6,180 bases of DNA from Candidatus Cloacimonadota bacterium (GTDB taxonomy: Bacteria; Cloacimonadota; Cloacimonadia; Cloacimonadales; TCS61). Shown here piece by piece: positions 1 through 6,118 of this stretch. Position 1 is the first letter of the stretch. Each line of letters starts with the position of its first letter. A model generated the notes under the pieces. It worked only from the letters and a program-made list of their open reading frames with translations, was not told the origin of the DNA and searched no databases. Location: assembly GCA_030626645.1 (NCBI GenBank), contig DAOUTP010000118.1, forward strand, positions 1 to 6,180. Reading direction: 5' to 3'. The translations under genes were made by a program, and so were the position numbers.

Positions 1-711
1 CAAACCCATACAAATCGCGATATCTCATTTAAAACTGTGATCAACGGAATTCATAATGCATTAGCTGTCGCAGAAACTAAACTCGGAATTACCTCAAAAC
101 TCATTATGTCATTCTTGCGGCATCTCCCGTAAAAAGCTGCATTTGAGACTTTGGACCAAGCTAAACCCTTTAAGAAGTGGATCGATGCCGTGGGTTTGGA
201 TTCCTCAGAAATGGGACATCCACCCTCTAAATTTGCAAGAGTCTTCCAAAAAGCAAAAGCAGATGGATACTTAATTGTTGCTCATGCCGGAGAAGAAGGT
301 CCTCCGGAATATGTAACAGAAGCTTTGGACTTATTAGACGTAAATAGAATCGATCATGGTAACAGAAGCATGGAAGATATGGATGTTGTAAACAAGCTTG
401 TCGAGCGAAAAATAGCTTTAACAGTGTGTCCGCTATCTAATCTTAAACTTAAAGTCGTAACAGATCTTAAAAAACATCCATTAAAAAGAATGCTCGATAA
501 AGGTCTTTTCGTTACAATTAATTCTGATGACCCTGCTTACTTTAGCGGTTATGTAAATGAGAATTATATTGAGATCCAAAAAGCTCTTGATCTTTCAAAA
601 GAAGATATAATACAGCTTGCCGGTAATTCATTTAATGCTTCGTTCTTAAAAATGAAAGAAAAAAGGAAAATGCTGGAAATGCTTTCAGAATACATAAATG
701 GATATATTTAG
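1..711 (+). pseudogene. adenine/adenosine deaminase, 5' end outside window, interrupted by in-frame TAA
   Basis: Metal-dependent purine deaminase of the adenosine/adenine deaminase superfamily (purine salvage, cytoplasmic). Seen in one frame from base 1: a stretch ending L-R-H-L-P, then TAA at 130-132, then K-A-A-F-E-T-L in the same frame. Homologues usually have an acidic residue at the stop, so one G-to-T change (GAA to TAA) explains it. After it come V-G-L-D-S-S-E-M-G-H-P-P-S-K-F, the zinc/catalytic H-A-G-E (His codon 283-285), R-I-D-H-G (His 355-357), C-P-L-S-N (427-441) and S-D-D-P (523-534). The N-terminal H-x-H lies before the window. C-P-L-S-N followed by L-K-L and S-D-D-P-A-Y-F favour the adenine deaminase branch (yeast Aah1 type) over true adenosine deaminases, which tend to have C-P-T-S-N; this is from memory. 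Nothing else is decayed, so the stop is recent or a sequence error. The stop at 709-711 is the normal C-terminus. Confidence 0.8.
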
Positions 712-1054
712 AAAATTATAAACAGCGAACAAGAACGAACAAAGAAAAAAGAATATTTTTTAGTTATAAAAAAAGAGATGAATATCCAATATTTAAAGAA
801 GATCGTTTTCGTAAAAAACGAAAGCCGACTCTTTTAACAAGGAATGATGATTAATGAAGATAAAAAGAGAAATAACGAACTTTAACGAACAAATCAAGAA
901 GCTGTAACGTTATAGTTTAATAAAGAGGAAAGTTCGTTAGTGTTAGCTTTTGTTCGTTGTAAATTTCTTTTTCCGTTCTCCTTTTCTTAATAAGGCAGTG
1001 AGCTTAACAAAGCGAAAACGGTAACGTCGAAGAAATTAATGATGAATTTTTTAT
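712..1054. other. non-coding stretch with AACGAAC repeats
   Basis: About 340 bases without a supportable gene: frames are short and lack a ribosome site with a plausible protein. The + strand is purine-rich up to about 930, then pyrimidine-rich to about 990. The heptamer AACGAAC recurs at 734-740, 874-880 and 884-890, a near copy (GCGAAC) lies at 725-730, and the reverse complement GTTCGTT lies at 932-938 and 952-958. A hairpin of 8 pairs with a five-A loop can form at 805-825 (one G-U pair). It could end the deaminase transcript, but only a weak CTCTTTT follows. The stretch may be an insertion scar or a folded intergenic element; I do not recognise it. Confidence 0.5.
873..939. repeat. inverted repeat of the AACGAAC family
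   Basis: TAACGAACTTT at 873-883 is the exact reverse complement of AAAGTTCGTTA at 929-939, giving an 11-pair stem around 45 bases. The adjacent ACGAACAAA (885-893) also complements TTTGTTCGT (949-957), so two alternative pairings of the same motif exist. No terminal duplication or coding remnant was seen. Confidence 0.55.
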
Positions 1055-1081
1055 TTGACACAAAAACCCGATATTTTGTTG
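1055..1081 (+). promoter_or_regulatory. putative promoter of tRNA-Phe
   Basis: A perfect -35 hexamer TTGACA (1055-1060) lies 35 bases before the tRNA. No consensus TATAAT stands 17 bases downstream; instead there is TATTTTGTTG (1072-1081). Nearly the same ten bases follow TTGACA before the selenoprotein gene (TATTCTGTTG) and the regulator gene (TGTTTTGTTG). The assignment rests on the -35 match, the position and this recurrence. Confidence 0.5.
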
Positions 1082-1095
1082 AGTCCACTTTGCGT

Positions 1096-1171
1096 GGCGG
1101 GATAGCTCAGTTGGTAGAGCAGAGGCCTGAAAAGCCTTGTGTCCCCAGTTCAAGTCTGGGTCCTGCCACCA
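1096..1171 (+). tRNA. tRNA-Phe (anticodon GAA)
   Basis: Complete cloverleaf. The acceptor stem GGCGGGA (1096-1102) pairs with TCCTGCC (1161-1167), with one G-U pair. The D stem is GCTC/GAGC around AGTTGGTA. The anticodon stem GAGGC/GCCTT encloses the loop CTGAAAA, which places GAA at positions 34-36 (phenylalanine). The T stem CCCAG/CTGGG encloses TTCAAGT. Discriminator A is followed by an encoded CCA (1169-1171), so no CCA addition is needed. It stands alone between two protein genes. Confidence 0.97.
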
Positions 1172-1234
1172 TTTTCATTTTCAAATCTGTAAATAACTTT
1201 TTTATCATTTTAACCTCTTACTCATTTGATTCAC

Positions 1235-1265
1235 TTGACAAGAATTTAAGTCGGGAAGTTAAAAT
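1235..1265 (+). promoter_or_regulatory. putative promoter of the FAD oxidoreductase
   Basis: TTGACA at 1235-1240 is followed, after a slightly long 19-base spacer, by TAAAAT (1260-1265), five of six matches to TATAAT. It lies between the tRNA and the TTG start. It lacks the TGTTG box seen in the other three TTGACA promoters here. Confidence 0.4.
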
Positions 1266-1297
1266 TACCTTAGAAGTTTATCGGAGGAAATTTGTAT

Positions 1298-2839
1298 TTG
1301 ATCAGAAATGTATTGGTGCCAGTTTCAAAAGAAATTGATCTATCAAAAGCAATCTCGAATAAATTAAAGATTTCATCGAAATACATTGGAACTATCAAGA
1401 CGATCCGTCGCTCGATCGATGCACGTAAGAAAAATTTCCTCAAATATAATTTCACACTTATTGCTGAAATAGATTTCAATATAAACCTTAATAATGAAAT
1501 CCTAGAATATATTGAACCAGAACCTTACATCAAAAGTTCTATCAAATTAGCTGATCCTAATCCATTTATTATTGGAGCTGGACCAGCTGGGCTTTTCGCT
1601 GCACTATCACTTGTGGAAAATGGATTTCAACCTTACATATTTGACCGGGGTGAGACAATTGATCTTCGAGCAGAGAAAGTAGAGAATTTCTGGCAAAAAG
1701 GAATTCTGGATGAGAACAGCAATGTTCAATTTGGTGAAGGTGGAGCAGGAACATTCTCCGATGGTAAACTTACTTCCAGAACCAGAGATTTTTATACAAA
1801 CAAAATTGTTGAATACCTTATTAAATTTGGTGCTGATGAATCGATAAGATACGACGCTCTTCCCCATCTTGGAACTGATGGATTGAGAAGTATTATAATT
1901 AATTTGAGGAAATTTCTAATTAATGAAGGATGTAAATTCTTTTGGAATAGCAAACTGGAAAATATTACAATTGAGAATAATAGTATTGCTGATGTAACGA
2001 TAAATAATGAAAAACACTCTCCTGAAATCTTGATTTTAGCAATTGGTAACTCAGCACGTGATACCTTCACAATGCTTAAAGATAAAATTGCCATGGAAAA
2101 CAAATCTTTTGCTGTCGGCTTTCGGATTGAGCACTCACAGGAATTCATTAATAGTGCATTCTATGGTGAGAAGACTGACTTTTCGCTTACAGGTCCGGCA
2201 ACGTATCGCCTTACGGCTAAGCATAAAGATAAGGGAATTTATAGTTTCTGTATGTGTCCAGGTGGGTTTATTGTAGCTGGATCTTCTGAGCAAAACAGCC
2301 TTGTTCTTAATGGGATGAGTTTTAAAAATAGAAATAATAATTTTGCTAACAGTGCTATTGTGGCAACAGTTAATAAAGCAGATTTTGGTGATGATATTCT
2401 CGCCGGAATGAAATTCCAACAACAGATTGAAAAAAAATGTTTCAATCATTCTAAACCCTATTTTGCTCCATCTCAAAATGCTGATGATTTCATGAAGAAT
2501 TCAATTTCTTCAATTCAAAATCAAACAAGTTTTCTGAAAGGAACATATCAAGAAGATCTGAATGAAATCTTCCCACAAAATATTACAGAATCATTGAAAT
2601 CCGGGTTAACAAAATTTAATAAAAGAATTCCCGGATTTATTGATAATGGTCTACTGTTAGCACCAGAAACCAGAACTTCATCACCTGTTCGTTTGTCCAG
2701 GGAACGTGATACTTTCAAGTCAAATGGGATTACTAATCTCTTCCCAATAGGTGAAGGTTCCGGTTATGCTGGTGGAATTATGAGCAGCGCTGCAGACGGC
2801 TTTAAATGCAGCCATTTATTTCTTTTAGGACTAAATTAA
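1298..2839 (+). CDS. FAD-dependent oxidoreductase (COG2509-type, uncharacterised)
   Basis: Cytoplasmic flavoprotein of the uncharacterised FAD-dependent dehydrogenase family (COG2509); the substrate is not established for the family. A small N-terminal domain of about 85 residues precedes a Rossmann dinucleotide site I-I-G-A-G-P-A-G (residues about 91-98), ending its second strand at F-D-R-G. Then comes the family signature F-G-E-G-G-A-G-T-F-S-D-G-K-L (about 145-158), and near the C-terminus F-P-I-G-E-G-S-G-Y-A-G-G-I-M with A-A-D-G, which closes the FAD pocket. No signal peptide or membrane segment is seen. There is no ATG at the N-terminus. A GGAGG at 1283-1287 serves TTG at 1292 (4-base gap) or TTG at 1298 (10-base gap). 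I chose 1298 because it gives M-I-R-N-V, like the usual family start; 1292 adds two residues. The resulting 513 residues are a normal length. No terminator was seen after the stop. Confidence 0.9.
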   Translation: MIRNVLVPVSKEIDLSKAISNKLKISSKYIGTIKTIRRSIDARKKNFLKYNFTLIAEIDFNINLNNEILEYIEPEPYIKSSIKLADPNPFIIGAGPAGLFAALSLVENGFQPYIFDRGETIDLRAEKVENFWQKGILDENSNVQFGEGGAGTFSDGKLTSRTRDFYTNKIVEYLIKFGADESIRYDALPHLGTDGLRSIIINLRKFLINEGCKFFWNSKLENITIENNSIADVTINNEKHSPEILILAIGNSARDTFTMLKDKIAMENKSFAVGFRIEHSQEFINSAFYGEKTDFSLTGPATYRLTAKHKDKGIYSFCMCPGGFIVAGSSEQNSLVLNGMSFKNRNNNFANSAIVATVNKADFGDDILAGMKFQQQIEKKCFNHSKPYFAPSQNADDFMKNSISSIQNQTSFLKGTYQEDLNEIFPQNITESLKSGLTKFNKRIPGFIDNGLLLAPETRTSSPVRLSRERDTFKSNGITNLFPIGEGSGYAGGIMSSAADGFKCSHLFLLGLN

Positions 2840-2864
2840 GATTAAAATAAAGTTAAAATAATAT

Positions 2865-2893
2865 TTGACAAAACAACTTATTATATTCTGTTG
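2865..2893 (+). promoter_or_regulatory. putative promoter of the selenoprotein gene
   Basis: TTGACA (2865-2870), preceded by ATAT, is followed 13 bases later by TATTCTGTTG (2884-2893). The spacing from TTGACA to the TGTTG end-piece (18 bases) is identical to that before the regulator gene. No better -10 is seen at the canonical distance, so the real -10 element is uncertain. Confidence 0.45.
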
Positions 2894-2910
2894 TCCTATA
2901 AGGTGCAACA
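2889..2910. promoter_or_regulatory. putative operator, TGTTG-N12-CAACA
   Basis: TGTTG (2889-2893) and CAACA (2906-2910) form an inverted repeat. Aligned without gaps to 5209-5230 before the TrmB-like regulator, 17 of 22 bases are identical, including the 3' block TGCAACA. It overlaps the expected -10/start region, so a bound protein would most simply repress. That the regulator at 5252 binds here is inference. Confidence 0.5.
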
Positions 2911-2924
2911 AATAATTGCGCCTT
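2900..2924 (+). other. hairpin in the leader of the selenoprotein mRNA
   Basis: AAGGTGCAA (2900-2908) pairs with TTGCGCCTT (2916-2924): nine pairs, one of them U-G, around the loop CAAATAA. No T-run follows, so it is not a typical terminator. It overlaps the right half of the putative operator and ends 33 bases before the Shine-Dalgarno sequence. It may stabilise the leader or be incidental. Confidence 0.4.
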
Positions 2925-2968
2925 GATTAAGTAAGTAAAAAAAATAACAAAGGAAAAAGGAGAGAATT

Positions 2969-5116
2969 ATGAAAAAAGCAAGTTTGATTTTATTCTTACT
3001 AATTGTTCTAACTTCTACCCTGTTAAATGCTTCACAAAGATTTATAGCCGGTGAAGTATTTACGGAGACATGGTGAGGTTATTGCCCCGATGCACGTGCT
3101 GCATTATTACAAATGTATGAAAATGAAGACTATTTTATCCCGATAATCTGGGAAGGTGACGGTGCCCACCCTAGTCCGAATTATGCTGTTAGAAATAACG
3201 ATTATAATGTTATGGCATTACCATCTTCAGCTTTGAATGGTGATACTTTTGACCTTGGTGGTGGTACTGGAGTACTTGGTCGTTATCAAACTATTTATAA
3301 TAATCTTGTTAATATTTCAAGTCCTATAGAATTAGATGTTCTAATGAGTTTAGCGGGTGGACAGATAGAAATCACTGCAGATGCTTTGATGACTGAAACG
3401 ATCCCAGTAGATGATTACAGAATTATATTCATGTTAACTTACTTTTATAGTGATTCTTATAATAGTACTGTTGTGGAATATTATGAAGAAGATTTCACGC
3501 TCACAACCAGCGGTTCTACCGATCAATTTGTTCATTCATTTGACGTGAATCCAGCTTTAGATTTAGCTAATACAAGGGCAGTTGTTCTTGTTCAGCATGT
3601 GAATACAACCGGTGTGTTTACAGTTGGCGGGTATCCACAGTATCCTTTTAATATGTACCCGATCTTACAAGCTGGTATGGCTAATTATCCACTTGTTGCT
3701 CCCAATCCTATAGCAAACTTAGAAATGGATTTGAATGATACAGTAACATTTGATCTAACAGATTATTTTTATTATCAAGGTAATCCTGTAGCAGCTGATC
3801 TTACAGTGGAAAGCAGCGATCCTACAATAGTGGAAGCAACATTAGACGGAATAGACCTGACACTTACATCATTCTCGTCTAGTGGAAATGTCCAAATCGA
3901 TATATTTGGATCTTATGACGGATATGATGCCATTAGTTCTTTTAACGTGTATGTAGTTGATCCTCTTGATCATTATATTATAGTTCTAGATCTTGACCCT
4001 ACGTCAACCGGTGCTACGCTACAAGCTTCGTTAGAGAACTTCTACCAAATGGGTGATGTCAATCTAACCAGCGATATCAATGCTTATCCACTTAACAGTA
4101 ACGCGGATGCTGTATTCGTGTTATTGGGGATTTATGCCAGCAATTATACACTCACCGAAGCCGAAGCGGGTCTATTAACTTCTTATTTAGATAATGGTGG
4201 CAATGTATATATGGAAGGTGGAGACACCTGGGCCTATGATACAGCAACTTCTGTACATCCTTATTTCAATATTAATGGTTTAGTAGATGGAACTGGAGAC
4301 TTATCTACTGTCAATGGATATGACTTTTTTGATGGTATGACATGGAGCTATTCGGGTGAGAACGCTTATATTGATCATCTTGCACCAATTGGTACTGCAG
4401 TGACGCTTTTCTCAAATCCTTCTCCCGCATACGATTGCGGCGTAGCCTATGATTCAGGAACTTATAAAACAGTAGGTGCTTCTTTTGAGCTTGCTGGTTT
4501 GGGCGGCACAAATAGCCTGGATGATGCAGTTAGTGGGATTATTGAATTTTTCGAAATTGATGGCATCCTTCTGCTTCCTCCTACCAATCTTGCTGTAGAT
4601 GAATCTACAGGACTCTTTACCTGGGAAGCTCCGGTAGTTGATGAACTTACCGGTTATGATGTTTATCTGGATGGTGTTTTCCAAATCAACACAACCGATT
4701 TGGAATGGCAATTCACTGACTTAATAAATGGAACTACTTACGAAGCTGGTGTTATTGCGATTTACGATGAGGGACCTTCTGATATGACAACTATTGAATT
4801 TGTTCCTAACATCGTTAATGCAGGTAACGTTGTAGTTGCAACCACATCTCTGAATGGCAACTACCCAAACCCATTCAATCCAGTAACAAATATAGCTTAT
4901 TCAATTAAAGAAGCTGGGAATGTTACTCTTGAAGTTTACAACATAAAAGGTCAACTCGTAACAACACTTATTAACGATGTCAAAGAAACAGGTCATTATA
5001 CTACAACATGGAATGGTAAGGATAATTCAAATAAGTCAGTATCCAGTGGTGTTTATTTCTATAAAATGAAGTCCGGAAACTACACTGCAACTAAAAAAAT
5101 GATATTGATGAAATAG
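2969..5116 (+). CDS. putative secreted selenoprotein: Omp28/thioredoxin-like protein with Sec at TGA 3074-3076 and C-terminal sorting domain
   Basis: The ATG at 2969 has AGGAG at 2958-2962 (6-base gap) and starts a clear signal peptide: M-K-K, a hydrophobic run, likely cut after L-N-A (residue 21). The frame continues through TGA at residue 36 to TAG at 5114-5116, 715 residues counting Sec. Around the TGA it reads E-V-F-T-E-T-W-[TGA]-G-Y-C-P, where thioredoxin-like Omp28-type proteins have W-C-G-Y/W-C-P; hence U36-x-x-C39. A probable cis-proline follows in A-L-P-S-S-A-L-N-G (Pro85). By eye the later parts are a beta-rich Omp28-like region (to about 240), an Ig/cadherin-like module (about 241-331), an alpha/beta domain resembling glutamine-amidotransferase folds (about 334-532), an FN3-like module (about 538-612), and the FlgD-like/type IX sorting domain from N-Y-P-N-P-F-N-P (about 630) to the end. 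The only other Cys is 490. Likely a surface or secreted thiol-disulfide oxidoreductase. The alternative is a sequence error or nonsense mutation of TGT/TGC. Confidence 0.8.
3074..3105 (+). promoter_or_regulatory. putative bacterial SECIS element (UGA plus hairpin)
   Basis: After the UGA (3074-3076), GAUGCA (3089-3094) pairs with UGCAUU (3100-3105): six pairs including a terminal G-U, with loop CGUGC (3095-3099). G is the second loop base, followed by U. Eighteen bases separate UGA from the loop, within the roughly 16-37 quoted for bacterial SECIS elements. A weak lower stem UUG/CAA (3082-3084 with 3110-3112) across a four-by-four internal loop is possible. There is no bulged U as in E. coli fdhF, and the stem is short. 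Confidence 0.55.
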
Positions 5117-5142
5117 TGTTCAGCAATATTCAACGTTAAGAT

Positions 5143-5172
5143 AAAACGCCCTGAGAGATCGGGGCGTTTTTT
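5143..5172 (+). terminator. intrinsic terminator after the selenoprotein gene
   Basis: AAAACGCCC (5143-5151) pairs exactly with GGGCGTTTT (5162-5170). The stem can extend by T-G, G-C and A-T pairs to a GAGA tetraloop, 12 pairs in all, and ends in six Ts (5167-5172). It lies 27 bases after the stop codon and separates the selenoprotein from the regulator unit. Confidence 0.92.
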
Positions 5173-5184
5173 GTTATTAATTAT

Positions 5185-5213
5185 TTGACATTTCACATCG
5201 ATTTGTTTTGTTG
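5185..5213 (+). promoter_or_regulatory. putative promoter of the TrmB-like regulator
   Basis: TTATTTGACA (TTGACA 5185-5190) is followed 13 bases later by TGTTTTGTTG (5204-5213). It starts just after the terminator, so the regulator is transcribed on its own. The spacing matches the promoter at 2865-2893 exactly; no TATAAT-like -10 is present. Confidence 0.45.
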
Positions 5214-5230
5214 CCCCATGTGTTGCAACA
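5209..5230. promoter_or_regulatory. putative operator, TGTTGC-N10-GCAACA
   Basis: TGTTGC (5209-5214) and GCAACA (5225-5230) are perfect inverted half-sites; the last ten bases, TGTTGCAACA (5221-5230), are also a palindrome by themselves. Position and spacing relative to TTGACA are the same as at 2889-2910. It ends 21 bases before the regulator's ATG, as expected of an autoregulatory site. Confidence 0.55.
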
Positions 5231-5251
5231 GTGTAATTTTCAGGAGAAAAA

Positions 5252-6061
5252 ATGAATAAATATTTAACTGAGTTGATAGAAGTCGGACTAACATTAAATG
5301 AAGCAAAAGTGTATAGCTGTTTATTACAGAAACATACATTTACTGCAACTGAAATTTCTCAATGCTGCAACGTAAACCGATCTCGTATTTACTCTGTTCT
5401 TGAGAGCTTGATCAACAAAGGATTATGTATTGAGAAGTTAGGAAAAATAAGAAGATTCCAAGCTGCAGCTCCCGATATAGCTTTTGACAAACTTATCAGT
5501 GAACAAAATGAGAAGTTAAGAACTCTTAATTCACTACCAGAACTGCTCTCGCCTATTTACCAATCTAATACGGATAACTCATCACCACTTGAATTCATTG
5601 AGGTTTATGGAACTCCTTCCAGCATTATTAAAAAGCATCACACTCTGGAACTCGAATCTAAAGAGATAGTTCTTTCATTCTGTAAATCTCCCTATGCAAT
5701 GTCAAATGACCTTGATATTCATAAAGAACAAGAAGAAAGCATGAAGACCGGTGTTGTATTTAAATCGATCTTTGAAGTAGAAAAAGATGATATTGAGTTT
5801 TTTGCAAGAAGGATGAAGAATTTTGAAGATCAGGGTGAAGAGATCAAGGTTGCTTATCACCTTCCAATTAAACTTCATGTCTTCGATAATCACACTGTGA
5901 TGTTCTCAATGATCAACCAGGTTAATCCTGACCAAAACCTTACATATATGGTTATTGAACATTCAGATCTAGCCGAAACACTCATCACTACATTTTATAA
6001 ATATTGGGGAGAAGCACTTACCGTAAGTGAGTTTTTGAAGAAGGAAAATATTATTCTTTAG
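5252..6061 (+). CDS. TrmB-family winged-helix transcriptional regulator
   Basis: Cytoplasmic DNA-binding regulator, 269 residues. ATG at 5252 has AGGAG at 5242-5246 (5-base gap). Residues about 1-75 read as a TrmB-type winged helix: G-L-T-L-N-E-A-K-V-Y near the N-terminus, the helix-turn-helix with recognition helix N-R-S-R-I-Y-S-V-L-E-S-L (about 42-53), and a wing ending R-R-F-Q-A. A short helical linker (about 76-105) may dimerise. From about 110 to 255 there is an effector domain resembling the phospholipase-D-like C-terminal domain of TrmB proteins (E-F-I-E-V-Y-G, later I-K-L-H-V-F-D and Y-M-V-I-E-H). Cysteines: 23, 38, 39, 59 and 144; four are in the DNA-binding domain. TrmB proteins are known mainly as sugar-responsive regulators in archaea; the effector here is unknown. 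Its promoter region shares an inverted repeat with the selenoprotein gene, suggesting autoregulation and control of that gene. Confidence 0.85.
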   Translation: MNKYLTELIEVGLTLNEAKVYSCLLQKHTFTATEISQCCNVNRSRIYSVLESLINKGLCIEKLGKIRRFQAAAPDIAFDKLISEQNEKLRTLNSLPELLSPIYQSNTDNSSPLEFIEVYGTPSSIIKKHHTLELESKEIVLSFCKSPYAMSNDLDIHKEQEESMKTGVVFKSIFEVEKDDIEFFARRMKNFEDQGEEIKVAYHLPIKLHVFDNHTVMFSMINQVNPDQNLTYMVIEHSDLAETLITTFYKYWGEALTVSEFLKKENIIL

Positions 6062-6062
6062 G

Positions 6063-6077
6063 AATGCAAATTGCATT
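6063..6077. repeat. 15-base palindrome after the regulator
   Basis: AATGCAA, a central A, then TTGCATT. It begins two bases after the regulator's stop codon and ends 41 bases before the next ATG. No T-run follows, so termination is unlikely. It may be an operator for the next gene; it shares only the TGCAA core with the TGTTG/CAACA sites. Confidence 0.4.
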
Positions 6078-6118
6078 ATTTGATAGTGTAAAATAATAAT
6101 AATATATTTGGAGGATTA

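Noticed and set aside
151..711. A separate short deaminase gene starting at TTG 151
   Set aside because: There is no convincing ribosome site, it would lack the N-terminal barrel and metal ligands, and the family sequence continues upstream across the stop in the same frame.
805..825. Hairpin as terminator of the deaminase gene
   Set aside because: The stem is AT-rich with a G-U pair and only a broken T-run follows, so it was mentioned under the non-coding stretch and not called as a terminator.
720..960. CRISPR array
   Set aside because: The AACGAAC repeats are far too short, irregularly spaced and in both orientations.
1039..1338. Open frame of 99 codons across the tRNA
   Set aside because: It runs through the tRNA-Phe gene and into the FAD oxidoreductase in another frame and shows no family features.
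3074..3076. TGA reassigned to Trp or Gly (alternative genetic code)
   Set aside because: The other genes contain no in-frame TGA, Trp is encoded by TGG throughout, and the position calls for Cys/Sec.
3113..5116. Start of the large secreted protein at the ATG at 3113
   Set aside because: It has no Shine-Dalgarno sequence and falls inside the thioredoxin-like domain. The ATG at 2969 has a good ribosome site and a signal peptide in the same frame, with only the TGA between.
6079..6110. Bacteroidetes-like promoter TTTG-N20-TATATTTG before the gene at 6119
   Set aside because: Transcription would start within or after the GGAGG at 6110-6114, removing the ribosome site, so it is probably a chance match.
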